From: Arenicola marina
Lineage: Eukaryota > Annelida > Polychaeta > Arenicolidae
Assembly: GCA_964019135.1 (NCBI GenBank)
Contig: OZ025253.1
Span: forward strand, 3,314,520 to 3,378,519
Length of the DNA stretch: 64,000 bases
Direction of reading: 5' to 3'
Both the position numbers and the translations under genes were made by a program. This document shows positions 1 through 14,700 of this stretch, one piece after another; position 1 is the first letter of the stretch; every line of letters starts with the position of its first letter. The notes under the pieces were generated by a model. It did not search any database, was not told the origin of the DNA, and worked only from the letters and a program-made list of their open reading frames with translations.

Positions 1-1649
1 GAGCTCTCTGTCACAGGTAAATACCCATTAAAGTGAGAGTTCCAGCGCTACACTACAGCCTCTGGAAGGGGTATGAGCTCTCTGTCACAGGTAAATACCC
101 ATTAAAGTGAGAGTTCCAGCGCTACACTACAGCCTCTGGAAGGAGTAGGAGCTCTCTGTCACAGGTAAATACCCATTAAAGTGAGAGTTCCAGCGCTACA
201 CTACAGCCTCTGGAAGGGGTATGAGCTCTCTGTCACAGGTAAATACCCATTAAAGTGAGAGTTCCAGCGCTACACTACAGCATCTGGAAGGCGTAGGAGC
301 TCTCTGTCACAGGTAAATACCCATTAAAGTGAGAGTTCCAGGGCTACACTACAGCCTCTGGAAGGGGTATGAGCTCTCTGTCACAGGTAAATACCCATTA
401 AAGTGAGAGTTCCAGCGCTACACTACAGCCTCTGGAAGGGGTAGGAGCTCTCTGTCACAGGTAAATACCCATTAAAGTGAGAGTTCCAGGGCTACACTAC
501 AGCCTCTGGAAGGGGTATGAGCTCTCTGTCACAGGTAAATACCCATTAAAGTGAGAGTTCCAGCGCTACACTACAGCATCTGGAAGGCGTAGGAGCTCTC
601 TGTCACAGGTAAATACCCATTAAAGTGAGAGTTCCAGGGCTACACTACAGCCTCTGGAAGGGGTATGAGCTCTCTGTCACAGGTAAATACCCATTAAAGT
701 GAGAGTTCCAGCGCTACACTACAGCCTCTGGAAGGGGTAGGAGCTCTCTGTCACAGGTAAATACCCATTAAAGTGAGAGTTCCAGGGCTACACTACAGCC
801 TCTGGAAGGGGTAGGAGCTCTCTGTCACAGGTAAATACCCATTAAAGTGAGAGTTCCAGCGCTACACTACAGCATCTGGAAGGCGTAGGAGCTCTCTGTC
901 ACAGGTAAATACCCATTAAAGTGAGAGTTCCAGCGCTACACTACAGCCTCTGGAAGGGGTATGAGCTCTCTGTCACAGGTAAATACCCATTAAAGTGAGA
1001 GTTCCAGCGCTACACTACAGCATCTGGAAGGCGTAGGAGCTCTCTGTCACAGGTAAATACCCATTAAAGTGAGAGTTCCAGGGCTACACTACAGCCTCTG
1101 GAAGGGGTAGGAGCTCTCTGTCACAGGTAAATACCCATTAAAGTGAGAGTTCCAGGGCTACACTACAGCCTCTGGAAGGGGTAGGAGCTCTCTGTCACAG
1201 GTAAATACCCATTAAAGTGAGAGTTCCAGCGCTACACTACAGCCTCTGGAAGGGGTAGGAGCTCTCTGTCATAGGTAAATACCCATTAAAGTGAGAGTTC
1301 CAGCGCTACACTACAGCCTCTGGAAGGGGTAGGAGCTCTCTGTCACAGGTAAATACCCATTAAAGTGAGAGTTCCAGGGCTACACTACAGCCTCTGGAAG
1401 GGGTATGAGCTCTCTGTCACAGGTAAATACCCATTAAAGTGAGAGTTCCAGGGCTACACTACAGCCTCTGGAAGGGGTATGAGCTCTCTGTCACAGGTAA
1501 ATACCCATTAAAGTGAGAGTTCCAGCGCTACACTACAGCCTCTGGAAGGGGTAGGAGCTCTCTGTCACAGGTAAATACTCATTAAAGTGAGAGTTCCAGC
1601 GCTACACTACAGCCTCTGGAAGGGGTAGGAGCTCTCTGTCACAGGTAAA
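1..1649 (+). repeat. 74-bp tandem array built from an AGXT exon 3' end plus its splice donor
   Basis: Twenty-two full 74-bp units and a 21-nt partial unit run from the window edge to 1649; the array probably extends upstream. Each unit contains 56 nt that read in the AGXT frame as about 18 codons (E-S-S-S-A-T-L-Q-P-L-E-G-V-G-A-L-C-H, then AG of an Arg codon), followed by GTAAAT and a short spacer. This corresponds to the AGXT segment immediately before the exon that starts at 2402, so each unit carries an exon end and a 5' splice donor (donors at 17, 91 and so on, last at 1645). Unit length is not a multiple of 3. About eight units change GGA to TGA, creating a stop, so most copies cannot be translated through. 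Unit-to-unit differences are few and linked. Confidence 0.93.
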
Positions 1650-1779
1650 CTCCTCAGCAACAGGGAAACCAGACCACTGAAGCTTTCGTTATTATTACCA
1701 CAATAGGGTATGTAGCACTTGTAGCATTAATTTCAATTTTATTACTAGCAACTATTACCATTAGTAACATATTTGCACT

Positions 1780-2085
1780 ATCAGCAGCGTTCTTATGACT
1801 ATTAACATTCATTTCATTATCATTTATTACTATCATTATCATAATTTTTATCACTGTCATCATCATTTTCATCATGATCATTATCATAATTTACATTACT
1901 CTCATTATCTTTATCGTCATTTTCATCTCCTATCATTATCATCATAATTTTCATCTCTATCATTATCATCACCACTGCATGTCATTATCTTCATGTTTAT
2001 CATTATCATCATTTTCATCCTTGTCGTCACTGCTATCGTTACTATCCTTATCATTACTATTCTTGCTATGCATATACATGATCTG
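1780..2085. repeat. Low-complexity TCAT/TTATCA-rich tract
   Basis: Degenerate pyrimidine-rich tract of TCATTATCATCA-type repeats on the plus strand, inside the AGXT intron that precedes the exon at 2402. The small open frames here are compositional. The rest of 1650-2401 shows no recognisable element. Confidence 0.7.
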
Positions 2086-2401
2086 CCATTGAGTTTATCT
2101 CCGCTTTTTAGTCAAAGGGTTCTATGAATGACACAGGGTGTGTGACACCTGGATCCAACAGCCTTATAGTAGGCATGGCCACTGGATCTGCTGACAGCCG
2201 CCGACATTAATAAATGATACCACCCTCTCAAGCACCGCCATATAGATCTCTGTTTTTTTCTCAAAATGGCAGTGCTTCAGAGGTTGTGGTTGTCAGATAA
2301 TCTGAGCGCCCGTGGGTTTGGCACTGGATCAAACATCGAAAACCCCATTATAAGAGATGTGACGACCATAGGCCAAGGCTGCATATATTATACCATTGCA
2401 G

Positions 2402-6690
<4,289 letters not shown>

Positions 6691-6814
6691 CGTCAAGGAG
6701 TATAGCCTGGTGCCGCGGCTTCAACCTTCGCTCACTTACTTGCATGACTTTTCTCGGGGTACCAGTTTAAGTAGAGAAATCAGTGCTAGGGTTTGCCATA
6801 CACATATAGCTTTG

Positions 6815-7024
6815 GCCACCTGAGAGTCTAACGGTACGTGGATCGATGGTTCGAGCCCCGCTGTGGCCATGTCTGTGTGATCGCAGGGTAAAGATTCCAT
6901 GTCCCTATTCACAAAGCTTAGGGTGTTACCTCGGGGACATGGCTCCGCACTCTTCCCTTCCTTCTCCCGTTGACACGATATGACCAGAATTGATTAAAGC
7001 GTCCTGCATATACAACCAACCAGC
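6815..7024 (+). mobile_element. tRNA-derived SINE, copy A (head degraded)
   Basis: The sequence has a B-box-like GGTTCGAGCCCC followed by CTGTGGCCATGTCTGTGTG and ends with GCATATACAACCAACCA. The same order of blocks appears on the minus strand at 26946-27189, where an intact A box is also present, and at 54851-55060. The A-box part is not recognisable in this copy. It lies about 125 bp downstream of the AGXT stop. Confidence 0.75.
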
Positions 7025-9225
7025 CAGGTGGCCAGGCTAAAAAATCTATACAAGCTGGACTTTACAATCACACATTCGTCGCTCGGGGGCGCCACTGCCC
7101 TTGTCCGACATGACAACATTGCTATGCGTCATCTTGTCATCCCCCCATGTTGCATCAACCGCGGACCTTAATTAATTACTTCACTTAATTAGTTTACGAA
7201 GGACGCGATCAGCATTTATCGAATTGTAAATATACAAAAACGCCATTGAAATGTTCCTGTGTGATTATGGCAAAAATCAAATATGCAACGGTTATATATG
7301 TCGCGCTGGTATCACATCAAAAGCTTCAAAGAATCAAAGCATTAATAAGAGTGTGGACACTAGGGGTTCTGCCAGATGAAATAGGTGTGCGCCATATCCT
7401 AGGGGTAGGTCCCCTACTCTTTTCGAAGGGGGGCAGGGATATAACCCTGTGGTCTGGGTTATTTGATAAACGGGCCCTCCTCGCTGAATGCCACTTAAAG
7501 TACGCCACGGAAATAGCGTTCTTTAGCATGTGATGTATTTTTTGTAGTGTTCACTTGCATATAAATGTATATCAAATTTATTATAATAAATACAACAGGT
7601 GTAGGAAATGGCAGGGCATTTAATCGTATAATTTACATATAATAGCGAGCGCAAGCGAGCTCTTAAGGTAACATGCATGCATATTTAAAGTCCGTTTCAA
7701 GCATAGGTCTATAGGACTTTCATTTCGCGTAACAGCCCCCATGAGACGTTTTCAGATTCAGAGTAAATATCAGCTGTACATAAATATATTCAAGCAAAGA
7801 GAGGTCGAAGCCTATTATGTCATGTCTTTATTAATTAAATCAGCTGCCCCACAAAATTAGCGAATAAATTATTCAATGTTAACATTGGATGTAGGCTTCA
7901 AATTAAAGTTAATTTATAAGCGACCCGCTAAATGTCTGTTACCAAGCAGAGCGCTCTTGGTGACCGCCCATCGGCTGCTGTCATAGTGAGTAATTGTGAC
8001 GTCAAAATGTTATAAACATGACGTCACAATGGGAGTTCCCAAGCAACCGAATGATATGCCACAATCACGTGCATGGTATACGTCATCCCGCCAAAGATAT
8101 TCTTTATGGCAAGCCGAAGTGAGATTAATTGTGAATATTAATCTAGATGCATCCCCTCGGAATATCTGAATTAATAAAAATACGCTCGCATTTTTTAGGT
8201 AGCCCCTATCCATATTATAATTACACTTCAAGCGATAAATCCCCGTGAAGGGTAACTTGAAAATGAACGGTGTTGCCATGTGATATACGATTGTTATCGT
8301 TGATTTATATAAAATGAAGAAAAGAAACTTTCTTAGATGTTGTATTATTTTGACCATTGTCAACAACACGTACCGGTGTACCAACAACAACTATCAGTGT
8401 AGCTAGACGTAGCTTCTGCTTTGTTTGCCAGTAATACGAACAAAGACACTCAATACTTTGTTTCAGTTTATTAAGTAGCAATGAAACGAAACAATCCACA
8501 AATAACAAATAACAATTCTCTATACAACCGCATCAAAATATCTGCAACCAAATCTTGAAAAAAATTTAAGCTGCTCCTCCAAGTCTGGATTTAACAAATG
8601 TATCGGGAAACTGCCTTGGCCATTGTTTGACTGTGAATGTAAGCTCATAAGATACTACATCTATACATTAAATAGAGGTCATATTTTAAAAGTAACAAAA
8701 AAACGGCAGCGATGCACGGAGTTTCATGACGTAGCACACAAGAAAGTTACAGTAATTTATTACGAGATGCACCAATTTGTCCCACACAAGTAGCCTAATA
8801 TCAGTCTACTTATACAAAAACTGTTTAAATGCTTCTCAGGGAACATACCGCTGGATGATTTATCTGTTATACTGTCAATATATGAGATTCATCTGCATAG
8901 TCTTGGATAGAACGAGGTTTAGTGGGGTTGAGGGGGGGGTGTAATTTGAAAAACAAAATTAATAGTGAAACTCATTTGAATGTTGCCTCCAGTCTCTTGT
9001 TATTATCGCGTGCAACACACCATTATATGTCTTATAGTACAGTATATCAACATTGTCCTATATGGGATAGGCAATTACATGTTGATCTTTTAAGTCGCTT
9101 CTGATAAGTTTGTGCGCATGATGACTAAATGGGGCATTAAGGAACAAAGAAACGGGGTTGAATGTATCTGGCACCAGATGCAGGAGCCATTATGCGAACC
9201 CATGACTTATTGATCTGAACCTCGG
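7025..9225. other. Intergenic, no gene recognised
   Basis: AT-rich sequence with no splice-consistent coding homology that I can recognise. A 95-codon plus-strand frame at 7246-7533 has no recognisable domain and is overlapped by an open frame on the other strand. Confidence 0.5.
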
Positions 9226-10796
9226 CCTGCTTACTCAGTAAGCTAGGGAGGCTCCACTGCTTAATCAGTAAGCTAGGGAGGCTCCCCTGCTTACTCAGTA
9301 AGCTAGGGAGGCTCCACTGCTTAATCAGTAAGCTAGGGAGGCTCCCCTGCTTACTCAGTAAGCTAGGGAGGCTCCCCTGCTTACTCAGTAAGCTGGGGAG
9401 GCTTTCCTGCTTACTCAGTAAGCTAGGGAGGCTCCCCTGCTTAATCAGTAAGCTAGGGAGGCTCCCCTGCTTACTCAGTAAGCTGGGGAGGCTTCCCTGC
9501 TTACTCAGCAAGCCAGGGAGGCTCCCCTGCTTACTCAGTAAGCTAGGGAGGCACCCCTGCTTACTCAGCAAGCTAGGGAGGCTCCCCTGCTTACTCAGTA
9601 AGCTAGGGAGGCTCCCCTGCTCACTCAGTAAGCCCATGGAGGCTCCACTGCTTACTCAGTAAGTTAGGGAGTCTCTCCTGCTCACTCAGTAAGTTAGGGA
9701 GGCTCTCCTGCTCACTCAGTAAGTTAGGGAGGCTCTCCTGCTCACTCAGTAAGCTAGGCAGGCTCCCCTGCGTACTCAGTAAGCTAGGGAGGCTTCCCTG
9801 CTTACTCAGTAAGCTAGGGAGGCTCCCCTGCTTACTCAGTAAGCTAGGGAGGCTCCCCTGCTTACTCAGTAAGCTGGGGAGGCTTTCCTGCTTACTCAGT
9901 AGGCTAGGGAGGCACCCCTGCTTACTCAGTAAGCTAGGGAGGCTCCCCTGCTTACTCAGTAAGCTAGGGAGGCTCCCCTGCTTACTCAGTAAGCTGGGGA
10001 GGCTTTCCTGCTTAATCAGTAAGCTGGGGAGGCTTCCCTGCTTACTCAGCAAGCCAGGGAGGCTCCCCTGCTTAATCAGTAAGCTAGGGAGGCTCCCCTG
10101 CTTACTCAGTAAGCTGGGGAGGCTTCCCTGCTTACTCAGCAAGCCAGGGAGGCTCCCCTGCTTACTCAGTAAGCTAGGGAGGCACCCCTGCTTACTCAGC
10201 AAGCTAGGGAGGCTCCCCTGCTTACTCAGTAAGCCCATGGAGGCTCCACTGCTTACTCAGTAAGTTAGGGAGTCTCTCCTGCTCACTCAGTAAGTTAGGG
10301 AGGCTCTCCTGCTCACTCAGTAAGCTAGGGAGGCTCTCCTGCTTACTCAGTAAGCCCATGGAAGCTCCACTGCTTACTCAGTAAGCTAGGGAGGCTCCCC
10401 TGCTTACTCAGTAAGCTAGGGAGGCTCTCCTGCTTACTCAGTAAGCCCATGGAGGCTCCACTGCTTACTCAGTAAGCTAGGGAGGCTCCCCTGCTTACTC
10501 AGTAAGCTAGGGAGGCTCCCCTGCCTACTCAGTAAGCTAGGGAGGCTCTCCTGCTTACTCAGTAAGCCCATGGAGGCTCCCCTGCTTACTCAGTAAGCTA
10601 AGGAGGCTCCCCTGCTTACTTAATAAGCTAGGGAGGTTTTCCTGCTTACTCAGTAAGCTAGGGAGGCTCCCCTGCTTACTCGGTAAGCTAGGGAGGCTTC
10701 ACTGCTTACGCAGTAAGCTAGGGAGGCTCCACTGCTTACTCAGTAAGCTAGACAGGCTCCCCTGCTTACTCAGTAAGCTAGGGAGGCTCCACTGTT
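9226..10796. repeat. 30-bp minisatellite, about 52 copies
   Basis: The unit is CTGCTTACTCAGTAAGCTAG plus GGAGGCTCCC (30 bp), with a recurrent 31-bp variant containing AAGCCCATGGAGG. Because the period is a multiple of 3, long minus-strand frames (SLPSLLSKQG repeats) stay open; the variant units shift frame and no other coding signal exists, so I treat these frames as artefacts. The array sits between the convergent AGXT and kinase genes. Confidence 0.93.
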
Positions 10797-10989
10797 TGAT
10801 TAGCACACCGCCGATGGGGGTCATGTTCCCAGATCACGAAGAATAAATTTCTTTATTCCCAGATCAAGATGAATTAAAAGAAGAACTCCCCGTATACAAT
10901 GGAAGATTAGATACATGATACTAAATTGCCGATTTTCCGAATCACGATGAATGAAAATACTTGATCACGGCGGTCGGCTAATATGACAA

Positions 10990-11142
10990 TAGCGCGAGTT
11001 TGCGGGGCGTTAGGCAATTTTATTGGCCTGACATCAAGCTATAGCAGCCCGCCAATTTTTAGGGCTGATATTGAAAATGAAGGGCTGCTACAGGTTGATG
11101 AAGGGCCAATAAAATGCCTAACGCCATGCAAAACTAGCGCTA
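10990..11142. mobile_element. Foldback (MITE-like) element, copy 1
   Basis: Left arm TAGCGCGAGTTTGCGGGGCG through TTATTGGCC at 10990-11028 is the near-perfect reverse complement of the right arm at about 11104-11142 (GGCCAATAAAATGCCTAACG... GCGCTA), leaving a ~75-bp loop. A second copy lies at 47438-47557 and a decayed part at 15065-15160. The flank to 11510 is also shared with the 47-48 kb copy, so the repeat unit is probably larger (about 520 bp). Confidence 0.8.
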
Positions 11143-11512
11143 TTACTATTATTACGAGTTGAATTTAAATTTAAAACGTTGACTTGTCTCTGCTTCTTTT
11201 GTTTAATTTCCGCATGCAACGAAAAAAGTAAAGCATTTTGGGACTGACTGTCCGCAAATCGCAAGCCTTTCCACATATAGTTGGCCAGTCGCCTTTTTAT
11301 ACCATATATATGTTGCCAAGAAACATAGCACGTGCAACTAGGCAACTAGTCATGGAAGCGGGCCATTTAAAGGCGATAACTACCACTCTTTTGTGCGTGA
11401 CGTCATTTTTCATTGTTCTATGCAGCGTCGCCATAGCAACGATTGTCGATAGCATGGGCAGCAGGGCGGTTTGGGTCAAAATACAGCATTTTAGAGGCCT
11501 TCAGATGTAATG
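11143..11512. repeat. Extension of the 10990 foldback repeat, shared with 47558-48440
   Basis: Blocks such as CTTTTGTGCGTGACGTC, AGGGCGGTTTGGGTCA and GGCCTTCAGATKTAATGCT recur in order at 48296-48425. Small open frames here are shadows. No gene is supported between 10797 and 11719. Confidence 0.65.
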
Positions 11513-11719
11513 CTAGGAACGGAAATACCCTTGCCCCCCCCCCTCCTGCCCACTGTTTGACACAAAAACGCGATTCGCTTAACATATTTTTCTATTACTA
11601 TTACGAATGAATTTGCCAGTGAATTTCGGCAATTAAGCGTTATTCTTTTTTTCATATTATTAAGCAGTAATTGGTTGCACCTCTCTCTCTCTCTGCGAGA
11701 TGCTAGAGCTACGGTCTTA

Positions 11720-14700
11720 CTAATGATGATTCCCTCCCAGAATCTCGTTCAGATTGTTTTGAAGGTCGATTTGAAGGTCACTAAAATCTTGATCAGCATC
11801 CAGTATCTGCAACATAAGACACACTTTATACGCCTATCTATTCATGTGCGGTTATATTGCATCATTATGCACCTCTTCATATACATACCATCCGGACCTT
11901 AACAACAGGCATTGGAAAGGACTGACGCTTGCTGTAGCAGTTTTGCACTTTCGGGTGTATTAATTAAGAGTTAAATAGACCAAGAATATTAGCTCAATGG
12001 TGTCGGATACATGTTCGGTATGTAATCACTTGAGCTGCGGGGGGCATGTAAGTGGGCCATACAACATCTGTGATACGATATGTAATTAATAATTATATAT
12101 CTTAATGACTGATTATAAGCGATGGGTAACCTGATCCTGGGGATTGGTTTTGTCATACTGACCAGGACTGGTGCTTCCGCCTTGTCCGGCTGCTGCACCA
12201 GCCATTGCTCGTGTACGTCATGGAGGCTCTGAAGGTAGTCCTGGAATAGACATATATATATCTACATGTATATAGACATAATCGCAATGACTTTATATCA
12301 CATGTTTCAGGGGCGGGGGGGGGGGGGATTTAAGAGATTGTCAAGTAACATCATATTTGATTTGATGCTTATATACCTAACAGTTACAGATGTAATATGC
12401 GATAAAAGATGTAAAGGAAGGGATGAGCCTTGCATGCAGGAGTAACACCTTATTCTTTGCGATGAAAGACATACGTCGGTCACTTACCAAGGGAACCCCA
12501 GCCTCTTCCGGCCGCCCGCGCTGTGTCAGCCTGGCGTGGCACGTCTCTGGACTCGAGCGGAGGTAAACTGCAACACCGGAAGTCCATTTTCATTCTTCCC
12601 AAGTGAATAAAGATACCGAAATGGTTAAATTTAAGGAGAGGATGGAGCGTGACCCCTCGAGCATGGGCGTACGAAGCCGGGGTGAGAGATTTGCGACGCC
12701 AGACCCTCGGAGAAATGGCGGTACGTACAGGGGAAGGGTATCATATTTAACTTGCCTTCTACAGTTGTCCGGAATGAACAGACCGACCAAGTGCCATCGA
12801 ATGCAGACACGTGACGCAAAACTAGCCCAAGTAACGCAATACCACAGATGTAATGGCTATCAGTAATATTCACTTGAGAGCTATTGTTGATACCGTTTCA
12901 CGCGTCCGAGGGGTTGGCAACTTATTTTAAACATGGCACTTTATGTTAAACATGAAAACCGCCAGGGCCACATGAACTAAGCTCGAATTTTCTTTAAAAA
13001 TCAAGTTCCATTCCAGCATGTGATCACCACATATTTATCACATATTGCCTCCCTGCTATTCCCTACCACGTACTCGCTTTAATTACCATATTATTGTATG
13101 ACAAAGTGACTGTAAAAGTACCTTAAGAAGGCAAAGCTTATGGCGTGCAAAAAGTGAGGCTACTGGACATGGCCGTGGGCTGATGGGCGGCTGTGAGCGG
13201 TATGCAGTTCGATAATTTATAATTTTAGCACCTTACATTCGCGATTCCTGTCAAATCAATGCCTATAATACACTTCCACTACGAATTAGTTTTCTAATAA
13301 AGTGCTAGAGCGCACAATTGCAGTCCTTAAATCGAAGAAAATGCCTCGGGTATTGAATCCACCAATAAAAGTCCGATACGCCCTGAAGTGAGCTTAAAAA
13401 TAAATTTCCTTCTGTGCTGTGCTGTCGTGTCACCGACTGACTCACCAATGAGATCCACCTTGACGTGAAGGGTCTTGAAGATCCAGTCGTACCATTTAGA
13501 CAACAAAGCGTACTCCATCGAAGACATCATCCCTCTGCAAGCGATAACCGTACCAACATATAAACACGTGCTACACCAAAGACATCATTACTGTACAAGA
13601 CAGTCGTGCCAACATCCTGAATTTCTTTTCCTTGTAACAATATAGATGTGGTATATACGTTTATTGAGGCGGTTTTATAAATGATTATATTATGTTATTA
13701 TTCTTTCATTATTCTTATTCTTCGTCAAAATTAAGCAACAGTAGTTCTAGAGTAAAGTGCTTCAAAGGTTTCATAGGCTTTGTAACAGCACACGTGGCCC
13801 GAATTGGCGGTTACCGTTCATGTAGGTTCTTCAGGAAGCAGTGCTTGGCACTGAGCAGTGACCTCTCCATCATCTTTACGGGCGGTGTCTGCAATGCAAG
13901 GCGGGGCGTCACCCGTTCCGTCATCGTGCCATGATTGCTTTTCGCCTTTTGATCGTAAAGTGGGAGCTTAAATTTGGTACATATAGGGCATATAGGGGAG
14001 GGGAGAGGGGGGGGGGGTGCTAACACCAAACCATTCTCCCAGTTATTCATATTACAATATGGCGCGGGAGTCGCCGTCTGTTATTTACCTGATGAGGATG
14101 GGTGCTACAGTTACATAACGGCGCACCATCATATCACCTTCACTGGTACCAGACATGTTTAAAGACATCTGTCTGATCGACTTCACGGAGTCCACTTCGT
14201 AGTTCAATCCTACCTGCGCCCTCTGGTGCTGCTTCAGTACAGTCAGCATGACGTGAGAATGAAATGCGCAGCTCCACCTTTTGGGATCCTCATACATCAT
14301 TGCCAATGTGTTGTAGCCCGCCAAGTCCTTCCACTCGGCCACTGGCTCAGGGTAGAGCTACGAGAGAACGGCGGGGGTAATTTGATAAAAGAGTTTTTGA
14401 CACAATGGCATTAATTAAATCTGCAGGCGGCTAGCATCGTGTAAACTGGGGATCGTTTCACTAAGACTTACCAGCTCGTAACCCTATCTTCTACATGCTA
14501 ATTTAACGACGGATAGTAATTTTACGAGCGACTGAAATAAGCTTTATACTGCGATTATTGGGGTGCAGCTGTCTTCGTGCACTTTGTTTTCCCCCAATAT
14601 TATTCAAAATTATGTTCGCCATATATTTATGATGAATTCAACAAATTTCATTTCTCTTCGGGCCAGCAATCCAATTTTTAAATTTTACGATCAAAAGTTA

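Noticed and set aside
1..1649. CRISPR array
   Set aside because: Unit is contiguous 74 bp without distinct spacers, in animal DNA, and it is explained as AGXT exon-intron sequence.
9137..10238. Long minus-strand frames of SLPSLLSKQG repeats
   Set aside because: Produced by the 30-bp minisatellite; period divisible by 3, frame broken by 31-bp variant units, no other coding features.
12603..12873. Overlapping open frames around 12.7 kb as extra kinase exon
   Set aside because: A YVRT-like stretch is by chance; exon 7 at 12567-12488 contains the true YLRSSPETC and LID motif and fits the phases.
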